Shown: positions 48,379-57,343, numbered from the stretch's first letter. The stretch is 64,000 nucleotides of DNA from Prochlorococcus sp. AG-315-I14 (GCA_003283665.1 QBWF01000003.1:1-64000); one strand, 5' to 3'. The notes: generated from the letters alone by a model not told the origin. Program-made: numbers and translations.

Positions 48379-49551
48379 ATGATTATTAATTCAAATCCTA
48401 CTGAAAATCTTAAAGGCTTAATAAAGCCATATGGAGGAAAGCTAGTTAATTTAATGGCCACAAATTCAGAGCTAGAGGAATTAAAAAAAAGTTCTTATAA
48501 AACTTTGAATTGTTCAGATCGAAATGCTTGTGATATTGAACTTCTTTTAATCGGGGCATTCTCCCCGTTGAATGGATTTATGAATGAAGAAAATTACAAC
48601 TCAGTAGTAAAAGAGCATCGACTTCAATCAGGTTTACTATTTGGATTGCCCATAGTTTTTGATACAGACAAAGAAGATATCAAACCTGGAGATTCAGTTC
48701 TACTCAAATACAAAGATCAAGATCTTGCATTATTTCAAATAAAGGACAAATGGGAGCCTAATAAAGTTAATGAAGCTAAGTGTTGCTATGGGACGACTTC
48801 ACTAGAGCATCCAGCCGTAAGGATGATAACGATGGAAAGGAAAAAATATTATTTAGGTGGAACCATTAAAGGCTTTGAACTACCTAAAAGAGTTTTCTCA
48901 TGCAAAACCCCAGCTCAAGTTAGAGAAAATTTACCTTCAGGAGAAGATGTAGTTGCATTCCAATGCAGGAACCCAATTCATAGGGCACATTATGAGCTTT
49001 TCACTAGAGCATTAAAAGCAACTAATGTCAGTAAAAATGCTGTTGTCCTTGTTCATCCAACTTGCGGACCAACACAAGAAGATGACATTCCTGGATCAGT
49101 AAGATTTGAAACTTATGAAAAACTTGCTTCAGAAGTAAATAACCCAAAAATCAGATGGGCATATCTTCCTTACTCTATGCATATGGCAGGTCCTAGAGAA
49201 GCTTTACAGCACATGATTATTAGAAGAAATTATGGATGTACTCATTTCATCATTGGCAGAGATATGGCTGGATGTAAATCAAGTCTTACAGGAGAAGATT
49301 TTTATGAACCATATGAGGCTCAGGATTTTGCAAAGACTTGCTCTGCTGAACTAGAGATGCAAACTGTGCCATCATTAAATCTTGTTTATACAGAAGAAGA
49401 AGGCTATGTAACAGCAGAATATGCCGACAAAAATGGTCTCAATATAAGGAAATTAAGCGGAACTCAGTTTAGAAAAATGCTTCGAAGTGGAGAACAAATC
49501 CCTGAATGGTTTGCATTTAAAAGCGTCGTTGATGTACTCAGAGCCGCATAG
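48379..49551 (+). CDS. sat: Sulfate adenylyltransferase (ATP sulfurylase)
   Basis: A 390-residue single-chain ATP sulfurylase that activates sulfate to APS. The active-site motifs are QCRNPIHRAHYELFTRAL (about 194-211, QxRNP and HxxH) and the second nucleotide loop IIGRDMAGCKS (about 292-302), where many homologues have GRDHAG. The PUA-like N-terminal domain has LIGAFSPLNGFMNEENY. The APS kinase domain found in some homologues is absent. ftsH follows 44 bases later. Confidence 0.94.
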   Translation: MIINSNPTENLKGLIKPYGGKLVNLMATNSELEELKKSSYKTLNCSDRNACDIELLLIGAFSPLNGFMNEENYNSVVKEHRLQSGLLFGLPIVFDTDKEDIKPGDSVLLKYKDQDLALFQIKDKWEPNKVNEAKCCYGTTSLEHPAVRMITMERKKYYLGGTIKGFELPKRVFSCKTPAQVRENLPSGEDVVAFQCRNPIHRAHYELFTRALKATNVSKNAVVLVHPTCGPTQEDDIPGSVRFETYEKLASEVNNPKIRWAYLPYSMHMAGPREALQHMIIRRNYGCTHFIIGRDMAGCKSSLTGEDFYEPYEAQDFAKTCSAELEMQTVPSLNLVYTEEEGYVTAEYADKNGLNIRKLSGTQFRKMLRSGEQIPEWFAFKSVVDVLRAA

Positions 49552-49595
49552 ATGGTCATGATCCTATTAATATTATATAAAAAGAGAGAAGAACC

Positions 49596-51446
49596 TTGAA
49601 CAAACGTTGGAGAAACATTGGTCTCTACATCCTCATAGTTGTAGTTGTGATTTTTGTCGGCAGTGCATTTTTTGATACTCCAACTCCCAGCAAAGCGACA
49701 AGAACCCTTAGATACAGCGATTTCATTGAAGCCGTTCAAGATAAGCAAGTAAGCAGAGTTCTTATCTCACCTGACAAAGGCACAGCTCAAATTGTTGAAA
49801 GCGATGGAAATCGAGCTTTTGTTAATTTGGCTCCTGATCAGGAACTTCTTCAACTTCTTACTCAAAACGATGTTGATATTGCCGTTCAACCTACAACTCA
49901 AGCAAATCCTCTTCAACAAGCTGCAAGCAGCCTAATATTCCCAATTCTCCTGCTAGGAGGACTATTTTTCCTATTTAGAAGAGCAGGGTCTGGAGGAGGA
50001 GGGAATCCTGCAATGAATTTTGGAAAAAGCAAAGCAAGATTGCAAATGGAGCCAGAGTCCAAAGTAACTTTTGGTGATGTTGCAGGAATTGAAGGAGCAA
50101 AATTAGAGTTAACTGAAGTTGTTGATTTTCTGAAAAATCCAGATCGTTTTACTGCTGTTGGTGCGAAGATTCCAAAAGGAGTATTACTAGTGGGCCCTCC
50201 AGGTACAGGTAAAACTTTATTAGCTAAAGCTGTTGCTGGTGAGGCGTCTGTTCCCTTCTTTTCTATATCTGGATCAGAATTTGTTGAAATGTTTGTAGGA
50301 GTTGGAGCCAGTAGGGTTAGAGATTTATTTGAGCAAGCCAAAAAGAATGCTCCATGTATTGTATTTATCGATGAAATAGATGCTGTAGGGAGACAACGAG
50401 GAGCAGGTCTTGGTGGAGGTAATGATGAAAGAGAACAGACCTTAAATCAATTATTAACAGAAATGGATGGCTTCGAAGGAAATACAGGAATCATTATTGT
50501 TGCGGCCACAAACAGACCTGATGTTCTTGATTCAGCACTTTTACGTCCTGGTAGATTTGATAGACAAGTAACAGTTGATAGACCCGATTACTCAGGTCGA
50601 CTTCAAATACTTAAAGTTCATGCAAGGGATAAAACACTATCTAAGGGGATTGACCTTGATCAGGTCGCCAGAAGAACACCTGGTTTTACAGGTGCAGATT
50701 TAGCAAACTTATTAAACGAAGCTGCAATCTTGGCAGCGAGAAGAGAATTGACGGAAGTAAGTAATGATGAAATTGGAGATGCAATAGAAAGAGTTATGGT
50801 TGGACCAGAAAAAAAAGATCGAGTAATAAGCGAAAAACGAAAACAGCTAGTTGCATATCATGAAGCTGGACATGCTGTTGTTGGTGCTGTCATGCCTGAT
50901 TATGATCCAGTACAGAAAATATCTATTATTCCTAGAGGTCAGGCTGGAGGATTAACCTTCTTCACACCTAGTGAAGAAAGAATGGAGTCAGGACTTTATT
51001 CAAGGTCATATCTTCAAAATCAAATGGCCGTAGCACTAGGAGGCAGGGTTGCTGAAGAAATTATCTATGGAGAGGATGAAGTAACAACTGGAGCCTCTAA
51101 CGATCTCAAGCAAGTAGCATCAGTTGCTAGACAAATGGTTACGAAGTTCGGGATGAGTGACAAGCTTGGACCAGTAGCACTTGGCAGATCTCAAGGCGGT
51201 GGAATGTTTCTTGGTAGAGACATTGCATCTGAAAGAGATTTTTCCGAGGACACAGCTGCAACAATTGATTCAGAAGTTTCAATTCTTGTTGAGATGGCTT
51301 ATGAACGAGCAAAAAAAGCCTTGAACGATAATCGAAAAGTACTTGAAGAATTGACAGCTATGCTTATGGAGACTGAAACTGTAGATTCCTTAGAATTTCA
51401 AGAGTTATTAATTCGTCATGAAGTAAAAGTTGCAGAATACGCTTAA
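49596..51446 (+). CDS. ftsH: ATP-dependent zinc metalloprotease FtsH
   Basis: A 616-residue membrane AAA protease. Two membrane segments (about 9-26 and 112-127) flank a lumenal or periplasmic part. Walker A is GPPGTGKT (200-207), Walker B is [12 protein letters not shown] (about 254-265), the second region of homology includes [23 protein letters not shown], and the zinc site is HEAGH (about 425). The start is TTG at 49596. In cyanobacteria, related FtsH complexes degrade photodamaged D1 during PSII repair. Which paralogue this is cannot be settled here. Confidence 0.95.
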   Translation: MNKRWRNIGLYILIVVVVIFVGSAFFDTPTPSKATRTLRYSDFIEAVQDKQVSRVLISPDKGTAQIVESDGNRAFVNLAPDQELLQLLTQNDVDIAVQPTTQANPLQQAASSLIFPILLLGGLFFLFRRAGSGGGGNPAMNFGKSKARLQMEPESKVTFGDVAGIEGAKLELTEVVDFLKNPDRFTAVGAKIPKGVLLVGPPGTGKTLLAKAVAGEASVPFFSISGSEFVEMFVGVGASRVRDLFEQAKKNAPCIVFIDEIDAVGRQRGAGLGGGNDEREQTLNQLLTEMDGFEGNTGIIIVAATNRPDVLDSALLRPGRFDRQVTVDRPDYSGRLQILKVHARDKTLSKGIDLDQVARRTPGFTGADLANLLNEAAILAARRELTEVSNDEIGDAIERVMVGPEKKDRVISEKRKQLVAYHEAGHAVVGAVMPDYDPVQKISIIPRGQAGGLTFFTPSEERMESGLYSRSYLQNQMAVALGGRVAEEIIYGEDEVTTGASNDLKQVASVARQMVTKFGMSDKLGPVALGRSQGGGMFLGRDIASERDFSEDTAATIDSEVSILVEMAYERAKKALNDNRKVLEELTAMLMETETVDSLEFQELLIRHEVKVAEYA

Positions 51447-52104
51447 TAAAAAATTAGATAATTGTTCTATTAGAAAGCAAAAAGGTTTAATTGAGTCACT
51501 AAACCAACAACCATTAATAATCGTAATTCGACTAGAAAAAGATTTTTTTATTATTCCAGAGAAAAAAAACCTGCTTTTAGCAAATATCCAGAACTTATCT
51601 GAATATGGAGTCAGACATATTGAAATTGGATGGGATTCAAATAGTGAATGGATTAAACTAATTTCTGAAATTCAGTCTTCTTTTCAAGAAATAAATATTG
51701 GGGCAGCATCTATTAATTGCGAACAAGCTCTTAATTCAATTTTAAAATTAGATCTACAATATTCAATGACTCCTTTTTTCAATAAACACTTACAGCAAAA
51801 AGCAAAAGAAACTAATCAATTACTAATACCAGGCATATCTAATACTAAAGATTTAAAAGAAGCAATTCAAATGGGGTATAAAGTACTTAAAATTTACCCT
51901 GCTTCAAAATTAGGAATTGACTTCTTAAATAACATACAAGATGTTTATAAAGAAAATCTTTTCCTCATTGGTGCAGGAGGCCTAAAAAGTAAAGATTTAG
52001 AAAAACTCCTAAAAAATGGATATAACGCAATTGCACTTGGAAGAAGTTTAATAAATCAGAGAATTGATCATGAAATTGACATGTGGCTAAGAAAGTATAG
52101 ATAA
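51430..52104 (+). CDS. eda: KDPG/KHG aldolase family protein
   Basis: A 224-residue class I aldolase of the 2-keto-3-deoxy-6-phosphogluconate type, which yields pyruvate and glyceraldehyde 3-phosphate in the Entner-Doudoroff route. The Glu of HIEIGWDS (about 62-69) and the Schiff-base Lys of YKVLKIYPASKLG (about 150-162) are in the expected places, and GAGGLKSKDLEK and IALGRSLI follow. The start is a TTG at 51430 that overlaps the end of ftsH by 17 bases; a later start would remove only non-core residues. It is convergent with aroC. Confidence 0.85.
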   Translation: MQNTLNKKLDNCSIRKQKGLIESLNQQPLIIVIRLEKDFFIIPEKKNLLLANIQNLSEYGVRHIEIGWDSNSEWIKLISEIQSSFQEINIGAASINCEQALNSILKLDLQYSMTPFFNKHLQQKAKETNQLLIPGISNTKDLKEAIQMGYKVLKIYPASKLGIDFLNNIQDVYKENLFLIGAGGLKSKDLEKLLKNGYNAIALGRSLINQRIDHEIDMWLRKYR

Positions 52105-52135
52105 ACTCATATTGTAATTTTTCTTCGTTGAACAG

Positions 52136-53227
52136 TTAATTAGTATCAAAACATTGTCCCTTGTGTCTTAACAAATGATCAGCAAGTACCAGAGCTACCA
52201 TTGCTTCCACCATTGGGACAGCTCTCGGTAAAACACAAGGATCATGCCTACCTGTTGCCTCAAGAGTTGTTGCATTGCCATCTTCATCGATAGTATTTTG
52301 TCGTTTTCTGATAGTTGCTGTTGGTTTAAATCCAACTCTAAGAATAATATCTTCTCCATTAGAAATACCGCCTTGAATCCCTCCTGAGTTATTAGTAGCT
52401 GTTTTAAGTCGGTCAGAATTAGAGGGTAAAAATGGATCATTATGTTCACTTCCTTTTAAGTATGTCCCTGCGAAACCAGAACCCACTTCAAAACCTTTAG
52501 TCGCAGGCAATGACATTAGTGCTTTTGCTAAGTCAGCTTCTAACTTATCAAAAACAGGCATTCCAAGCGCTATAGGAGGATTTCGAACAATACACTCAAT
52601 AACTCCGCCGCATGAATCTCCTTCTCTTCCAAAAGCTTCTACTCTCTCAATCATTAACTGAGCAGTTTGTTGATTTGGGCATCGAACCATATTTGCCTCA
52701 ATATCATTAAAAGTAATTTTACTTGTATCAATATCAGCCTCAATATCATGAATTCTTTTCACCCAAGCAAGAATTTCTGTATTGGAAGATGTTGAGAGAA
52801 GTTGCTTAGCAACTGATCCAGCTGCAACCCTTCCAATTGTTTCTCTAGCGGATGCTCGCCCTCCTCCACTTTGTGCCTGTATGCCATATTTCTTTTGATA
52901 TGTGGCATCTGCATGAGAGGGTCTAAAAGTTTTTTTTATTTCTGCATAATCCTTGGGTCGTTGATCTTTATTTCGAACAAGCATTGCAATAGGAGTTCCT
53001 AATGTCTTATTACCTAAAAGACCACTAAGAATTTCAATCTCATCACTTTCATTTCTTGGAGTAGTAATTTTGCTCTGTCCTGGTCTTCTACGATTTAAAT
53101 CTTTTTGTATTTGACTAATATCAAGCTGCAAACGAGGAGGGCAACCATCAATAATTACACCAACTCCACCACCGTGGGATTCTCCGAAGGTGCTTATACA
53201 AAAAAGTTTGCCGAAACTACTTCCCAT
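52136..53227 (-). CDS. aroC: Chorismate synthase
   Basis: A 363-residue FMN-dependent enzyme that makes chorismate for aromatic amino acids, folate and quinones. The N-terminal [48 protein letters not shown] and the late [17 protein letters not shown] segment match the family. The frame opens with a TTG at 53257, ten codons earlier. I chose the ATG at 53227 because MGSSFGKLF is the family start. Confidence 0.96.
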   Translation of the reverse strand: MGSSFGKLFCISTFGESHGGGVGVIIDGCPPRLQLDISQIQKDLNRRRPGQSKITTPRNESDEIEILSGLLGNKTLGTPIAMLVRNKDQRPKDYAEIKKTFRPSHADATYQKKYGIQAQSGGGRASARETIGRVAAGSVAKQLLSTSSNTEILAWVKRIHDIEADIDTSKITFNDIEANMVRCPNQQTAQLMIERVEAFGREGDSCGGVIECIVRNPPIALGMPVFDKLEADLAKALMSLPATKGFEVGSGFAGTYLKGSEHNDPFLPSNSDRLKTATNNSGGIQGGISNGEDIILRVGFKPTATIRKRQNTIDEDGNATTLEATGRHDPCVLPRAVPMVEAMVALVLADHLLRHKGQCFDTN

Positions 53228-53488
53228 AAATAACCCTATCTTTAAGATCGTAATCAATCCTCACTAAAAAACAAACCAACTCATGGGTTCATAAATTCAT
53301 AGAAACTAAAAGCAAGCAAAATCTAACTTCCTACAATCCCGGCATAAGCGTGAACTTAAGAGAGAGAAATAGTAAAATTTGAACTTGGGAGTATAAGGGA
53401 GTTATCAACAAAAAGATATTTAATATTTCCCAAAGAAACTGCTAGCACATAGGTTTCTATCTTTTCATAACATAGTAAAAAGAAGAGT

Positions 53489-53713
53489 TTAGTAAGAACC
53501 CGTCGAACGAAAGAAGTTGCAATACTGTTCAACCTTTGAACGAGCTCGTCTACTTCCCTGCAATCCTAAGAGTCTTGCAGCCTCAACACCATTAATTTCG
53601 GTTGCATAGTAAAGCCCACAAATATTTTTAGTGTCCCAAATCCTTTCATCAGCTATAGCAACTGTTGAGACAAAAAACCCAACTGCTAATCCAATATTCA
53701 AGAATCGGTTCAT
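53489..53713 (-). CDS. Small secreted protein, function unknown
   Basis: A 74-residue protein with a Sec-like signal peptide (about 1-21, hydrophobic core IGLAVGFFVSTVAIA) and a short mature part with two cysteines, ICGLYYATEINGVEAARLLGLQG and EQYCNFF. The two cysteines could form a disulfide outside the cytoplasm. I do not recognise a family. Its ATG overlaps the stop of the preceding small gene (ATGA), so it is the third gene of a coupled mini-operon. Confidence 0.68.
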   Translation of the reverse strand: MNRFLNIGLAVGFFVSTVAIADERIWDTKNICGLYYATEINGVEAARLLGLQGSRRARSKVEQYCNFFRSTGSY

Positions 53714-53892
53714 TCTTTCTTTTCTTTGTTTTCTAGAAATTTAAACCAACCTTCTTCTTTTATCCCTCTTTTGATGGCAGTCAGAAGAGCACCTAAAAAA
53801 AATGAACCTAGTCCTGCAAAAATCGCTAGGGTCAATAATGGTTTAACTCCTGAGCTGCCTACACTTTGAAGTGCAGGATCAAATGAATCCAT
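53710..53892 (-). CDS. Small single-span membrane protein, function unknown
   Basis: A 60-residue protein with one clear membrane helix (about 17-39, PLLTLAIFAGLGSFFLGALL) and a charged C-terminal tail rich in Lys and Glu. I recognise no motif. It begins 12 bases after the CP12-like gene and overlaps the next secreted-protein gene by 4 bases. The three genes very likely form one transcript, which supports it being real. Confidence 0.68.
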   Translation of the reverse strand: MDSFDPALQSVGSSGVKPLLTLAIFAGLGSFFLGALLTAIKRGIKEEGWFKFLENKEKKE

Positions 53893-53904
53893 TATAAAAA
53901 TGTA

Positions 53905-54069
53905 TTAATCGTCGTAAGCTTTGCAAGTTGAAGCTGTTGGGTGAAGATTACATTCATTGTCCCAAAACTCTTCTCTTGTTTCTGGAGGAATTGTATAAGT
54001 AAAGTCATGCATCTTGCGAATATCACTGAGTGCATTTTTCATTGCAGTGAATGGAGTTGTTAATTTCAT
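53905..54069 (-). CDS. Short protein with CP12-like C-terminal tail
   Basis: A 54-residue protein whose last 15 residues have the pattern C-x3-P-x4-C-x2-Y-D-D (Cys40, Pro44, Cys49, Tyr52). This is the spacing of the C-terminal GAPDH-binding hairpin of CP12, the redox switch of the Calvin cycle. The N-terminal CP12 region with the AWD-VEEL motif that contacts phosphoribulokinase is missing. The frame runs upstream to a TTG at 54138. I chose the ATG at 54069 because AAGGAGG (54073-54079 on the minus strand) precedes it, with a short 3-base gap. First gene of a three-gene unit. The match is my inference. Confidence 0.7.
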   Translation of the reverse strand: MKLTTPFTAMKNALSDIRKMHDFTYTIPPETREEFWDNECNLHPTASTCKAYDD

Positions 54070-54138
54070 AAGCCTCCTTTTCGTACAACCTTTTTCTACT
54101 TGATCTTTACTGAAAAAGATACCTCGGTTTTTACTCAA

Positions 54139-54506
54139 GTAATTATGCTTGCGATAAGAAAGTAATTACTTATTGTTATCAAGCCATGTGAGTAATGACA
54201 ATCCAAGAGAATATTTCAGTTTACGGCATGGCTTCTTTACCTAAGTCATAACAAAGTAGACGTTTACCGGGAGTAAATCGTTTTACACAACCCACTAAGC
54301 AACATTATTAGTCGATGACTCCTATCAATACCTCATTAAAAAGTTTATATTGTTCCGATAATCCACTTAAAAAGCTTAAAAGCATCCGCTCTTCTTTAGG
54401 TTATATAACTACTAACTGATCACAACCTTGAGTTCTAAAATAAGACATTAATTTCTTCCTTGCCTTAATTATCAAGTAATTAAAGATAAAGCATTTTTTC
54501 ATGTGA
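54139..54506. promoter_or_regulatory. Divergent intergenic region with a long inverted repeat
   Basis: This 368-base gap lies between the leftward CP12-like operon and the rightward gene at 54507, so it contains both promoters. AAGCCATG (54181-54188) and CATGGCTT (54227-54234) form a perfect 8-bp inverted repeat around 38 bases, which could be a small RNA or leader structure. A GTA-N6-TAC at 54261-54272 is too short to be an NtcA site. An 18-codon frame from 54197 is the only ORF of note and is not convincing. Confidence 0.4.
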
Positions 54507-54887
54507 ATGAATGTAGATCAAAAGTTCAACAAGGAAAACCGAACGCAAAAGTACTCACCATGCGCTATAAAGACATCTTCTACTTTCCAAAGAATGCAGT
54601 CTCAAAGCGGTTTAACAGAAGCTGGGGCATTTAAACGATTCCAACAATACCTTCTTGTTAAATGGGAAGCGCTACCTGAACAGCAACAGGGTTATGCAAA
54701 AAAAGCTTGGGGAGTTATTACTTACAAATGGAGATGGCAGATCGCTATGAATATTCCATATCTAGCAATCTTTGCATTAGACCGTACTGTTCCTGCAGTT
54801 CATAAATTTGATATGAATCTTATAGCTACTGTTACCTCCAAACTTCCATTGCCAGAATTTATTTCCACTTGGATTTCTCTTAGCTAA
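54507..54887 (+). CDS. Hypothetical membrane-associated protein
   Basis: A 126-residue protein with a hydrophilic first half and one likely hydrophobic segment (about 91-106, IAMNIPYLAIFALDR). A later amphipathic stretch, LIATVTSKLPLPEFIST, follows. A second Met (about residue 30, MQSQSGLTEAG) could be the true start, because the first 29 residues look less ordered. I do not recognise a family. It lies alone ahead of a long gene-poor stretch and near hli genes. Confidence 0.65.
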   Translation: MNVDQKFNKENRTQKYSPCAIKTSSTFQRMQSQSGLTEAGAFKRFQQYLLVKWEALPEQQQGYAKKAWGVITYKWRWQIAMNIPYLAIFALDRTVPAVHKFDMNLIATVTSKLPLPEFISTWISLS

Positions 54888-55769
54888 ACCTAAGAAGCTA
54901 TGAATGTATTCGAAGTTCTTCCCAAAATCTCTACAATAAAATCTTTAATATAAACGAAATAATTAGAATAAAGGGGTTTTACTGATGCGAAATAATTATA
55001 AATGACTTAAAAATAATCTGTCATTTAAAGTAGCACTATTAACAGAACAATTCTCTGGTTTGAAGAATTACTAATATTAATGGGAAATGCTTTGTTCCAC
55101 CCTTATAAAAACAATGCTCCTCATATATTGAAGTACAGCCTTTCAGAGATGATCCTTACAAAAATAAAGGAATTACACAACTCCTGGAATGGAAATCTTT
55201 AATTTCAAAACCTGGCGGTTATTTCCCATTTTTAGCTTTCCCTAATATCGCTCTCAATCTGCTTTCTTAATATAAATATATATAGAAACTTTAGTTATTG
55301 ATTTAACTCAAACTCAATACATGACTATCGATATTTTTCTTCTCTGAGGTATTTTTTGGATATAGATTTGGCTAATGATCTTGAATATTAGTGATTGAGT
55401 CTGGTAATCAGATCACAAAACGAGATCTTCAGGTTTTCTAGCCTGAATCAAGCCTAATAATTTGCATTAATGTTTCTTCTTGCAAAATCATTTCCAAGCA
55501 AGTTAAGAGATTGAGAACAGAACATGCACGAGATGTTTCAAATACTTGGATAGTGTTTATATCTTGGGTACTGAGATCTCTATGAATATTCTCAACCTCG
55601 GAAAATTCTCTAAGCGCTCTCGAAGGCTGAAAAGTCAATTAGATACTTCATTTCTTATCACTTGTACTACGAGCAGGCCTCGAAATAGAGCAAACCGTAC
55701 CAACCCTATCTTTACTTTGCTTAATAATTTGCTTTACATTTGTACACATAAATCACCCGGTTTCATTCC
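54888..55769. other. Gene-poor stretch upstream of the hli cluster
   Basis: This is the longest gene-free stretch in the window, 882 bases. Frames on both strands lack family features. One open frame with a more protein-like composition (55109-55270, ending FPFLAFPNIALNLLS) has no ordinary start codon and could be a gene remnant. A perfect 8-bp hairpin, TAAATGAC (54999-55006) with GTCATTTA (55020-55027), is present. The last part must contain the hli promoter. A small RNA or decayed genes are both possible. Confidence 0.45.
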
Positions 55770-55877
55770 ATGACTCCTGAAGCAGAAAAGTTTAACGGTT
55801 GGGCAGCAATGCTTGGCTTCGTTGCAGCATTCGGCGCATATGCAACAACTGGACAAATCATTCCTGGCATTTTCTAA
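55770..55877 (+). CDS. hli: High-light-inducible protein (first of four)
   Basis: A 35-residue HLI protein: short N terminus MTPEAEKFN, then GWAAMLGFVAAFGAYATTGQIIPGIF, one chlorophyll-binding-type helix ending in the TGQIIPG signature. HLI proteins are single-helix relatives of plant light-harvesting proteins that bind pigment and protect photosystem II under excess light and other stress. It is the first gene of a four-gene array and is followed after 10 bases by the next hli. Confidence 0.93.
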   Translation: MTPEAEKFNGWAAMLGFVAAFGAYATTGQIIPGIF

Positions 55878-55887
55878 ATCAATAACA

Positions 55888-56007
55888 ATGCAACCATCTA
55901 ACAAAACAATCCTAGAAAGAAGTATTGGCAGACCTGCCATGATGGCTTTCGTTCTTCTAACAGGTGTTTACCTAACAACTGGTCAACTTATACCAGGTGT
56001 TGTCTAA
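55888..56007 (+). CDS. hli: High-light-inducible-type protein (second of four)
   Basis: A 39-residue HLI-type protein. The helix GRPAMMAFVLLTGVYLTTGQLIPGVV keeps the GRxAM start and the TGQLIPG end of the family. The N terminus MQPSNKTILERSI differs from that of its neighbours, and Glu before the Gly-Arg pair is less well placed than in canonical HLI (ER-SI-GR). Its stop codon shares one base with the next start (TAATG), so translation is probably coupled. Confidence 0.9.
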   Translation: MQPSNKTILERSIGRPAMMAFVLLTGVYLTTGQLIPGVV

Positions 56008-56153
56008 TGACTAATCAAAATAAAAACACAAGAAACATTGATCCCGAAAAAGTTATTGCTGAAAGGCTGAATGGCTACGCAGCAATATTTGGATGCATGG
56101 CTCTTGTCGGGGCATATGCAACAACAGGGCAAATTATTCCAGGTTTTGTTTAA
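56007..56153 (+). CDS. hli: High-light-inducible protein (third of four)
   Basis: A 48-residue HLI protein. A polar N terminus (MTNQNKNTRNIDPEKV) precedes the canonical helix AERLNGYAAIFGCMALVGAYATTGQIIPGFV with the ERxNGYAA chlorophyll-binding pattern. Its start overlaps the stop of the second hli and its own stop overlaps the start of the fourth, both as TAATG. Confidence 0.93.
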   Translation: MTNQNKNTRNIDPEKVIAERLNGYAAIFGCMALVGAYATTGQIIPGFV

Positions 56154-56278
56154 TGAATAACAACAATAGCTATTGGAAAACAGCTGAAGAAATGAATGGT
56201 CGTCTGGCAATGATCGGTTTATTTGCAGCTGTTGTTAACTATGGATTTACTGGCTGGATTATTCCCGGCATTGTCTAA
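56153..56278 (+). CDS. hli: High-light-inducible protein (fourth of four)
   Basis: A 41-residue HLI protein. The helix EEMNGRLAMIGLFAAVVNYGFTGWIIPGIV has the standard ExNGRxAMxGF-like pattern, with Asn in the second half (NYGFTGW) as in many cyanobacterial HLI proteins. It is coupled to the third hli by TAATG. A strong terminator lies 84 bases downstream, so the four genes probably form one transcript. Confidence 0.93.
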   Translation: MNNNNSYWKTAEEMNGRLAMIGLFAAVVNYGFTGWIIPGIV

Positions 56279-56361
56279 TTCCAAAACATACTCAAACATT
56301 TGAAGGTGGTTGGCTATCGCTAAAAGCTCTTTAACTTAGGCAGATACTTTCATAACATAGT

Positions 56362-56409
56362 TAGGATGTTTAAACTTGATTTTTATATGTTTGAACATCC
56401 TATTTCTTT
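56362..56409 (+). terminator. Terminator after the hli array
   Basis: A 14-bp stem, TAGGATGTTTAAAC (56362-56375) with GTTTGAACATCCTA (56389-56402), has one T-G wobble and a 13-base loop, followed by TTTCTTTG. It is the longest perfect-type stem in the 53-58 kb region. The T tract is broken by a C, so efficiency may be moderate. Confidence 0.75.
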
Positions 56410-56481
56410 GTTGTAAATAGAAAAGACTTTCCTTCTAGACGCCAAATACGATTAAATTTTAAATAGGAAAAATTAATAAAA

Positions 56482-57108
56482 ATGAATTTAATTGCGAGTT
56501 ATAAAAACGCAGGATTTGAGGCTGTAGCTGATGGTGCAATTTCTTTTTTTGACCGCCGAACAGATTTGCATCAGAATGGTATTGCATTTGGAGAGAATTC
56601 AGATTCTGAACCATCCAAAGTTTCAACAGATATTAGTCTTGTTTCCATAGATCGTTCGGATGCAGAAGCCTTTGCAATTTCTGAAGTGATAATAAGAGGT
56701 GTAAATGCAGGGTTAAAGAAGTATTTAGAAGAACGCCCTCTTATTCAAAAATGCTGCCCAGAACAATCTCTTTTTGTTAATCCAATTTTCAATTTGCAAC
56801 GTTATGCTCCAGGAGAAGGATTCAAGCAATGGCATTGTGACTGGACCATTAGTCAGGAAGCAACAGAACCAATGCATAGAGTTCTAGCGTGGATTCTTTA
56901 CTGCAATGATGTTGAGTCTGGAGGAACTGAGTTCCATTGGCAGGCTCACCATGAATCAGCTCAACGAGGAAAGCTTGTTATCTTTCCTGCAGGAATATCA
57001 CATATCCATCGTGGGAGAGTAAATAAAAAACATATCAAAACAATTGCAACGGGATGGATAAATGCTGGTTCTTTAAATTCCTATATCTCTCGTTTAGCAA
57101 AATCCTAA
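56482..57108 (+). CDS. 2-oxoglutarate/Fe(II)-dependent oxygenase
   Basis: A 208-residue protein of the prolyl-4-hydroxylase-like 2OG-Fe(II) family. The jelly-roll core starts at PIFNLQRYAPGEGFKQWHCDW, with the HxD pair His118/Asp120. The distal iron ligand lies in FPAGISHIHRG (His174 or His176), and the 2OG-binding basic residue is in NKKHIKTIATGW (about 182-192). It probably hydroxylates a protein or small molecule; the substrate is unknown. It lies 204 bases after the hli array on the same strand, but a terminator separates them. Confidence 0.85.
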   Translation: MNLIASYKNAGFEAVADGAISFFDRRTDLHQNGIAFGENSDSEPSKVSTDISLVSIDRSDAEAFAISEVIIRGVNAGLKKYLEERPLIQKCCPEQSLFVNPIFNLQRYAPGEGFKQWHCDWTISQEATEPMHRVLAWILYCNDVESGGTEFHWQAHHESAQRGKLVIFPAGISHIHRGRVNKKHIKTIATGWINAGSLNSYISRLAKS

Positions 57109-57187
57109 ATGCTAAATGAGGACATTTGGTTCAGTATTTATCGGGAAGCAAACTACAACAAAACAAAAAATGTGCTTTAATTATTTT

Positions 57188-57343
57188 ATGAATAGATCGA
57201 TTAACAAAAAGTTAAGCACAAGCAATCCTGGTATTAACTTAAATTCAGATAAAAGAAGTACTTCAAGTTGGAACTTCGAAGTCGAAGGAAGTGGTCAAAG
57301 GAAGAGGTATTTAAGATCTCTCAAAGACAAAACAGCTGCATAG
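57188..57343 (+). CDS. Small basic protein, function unknown
   Basis: The frame is open from an ATG at 57116 (75 residues). The most natural protein starts at Met25 (57188) and gives 51 residues: MNRSINKKLSTSNPG, then SSWNFEVEGSGQRKRYLRSLKDKTAA. It is rich in Lys, Arg and Ser and has no membrane span. I recognise no family. The 5' part of the frame looks non-coding. The call rests on its place between two genes on the same strand and is weak. Confidence 0.4.
   Translation: MNRSINKKLSTSNPGINLNSDKRSTSSWNFEVEGSGQRKRYLRSLKDKTAA

Noticed and set aside
54261..54272. GTA-N6-TAC resembling an NtcA site
   Set aside because: The spacer is six bases, not eight, and no -10 box fits.
55438..55773. Frames on both strands upstream of the hli array
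   Set aside because: They overlap one another, carry no motifs, and one runs into the first hli gene in another frame.
53464..56361. The 14-base word TTTCATAACATAGT occurs at about 53464 and 56348
   Set aside because: In AT-rich DNA of this length a few shared 14-mers are expected by chance. Flanks do not match.
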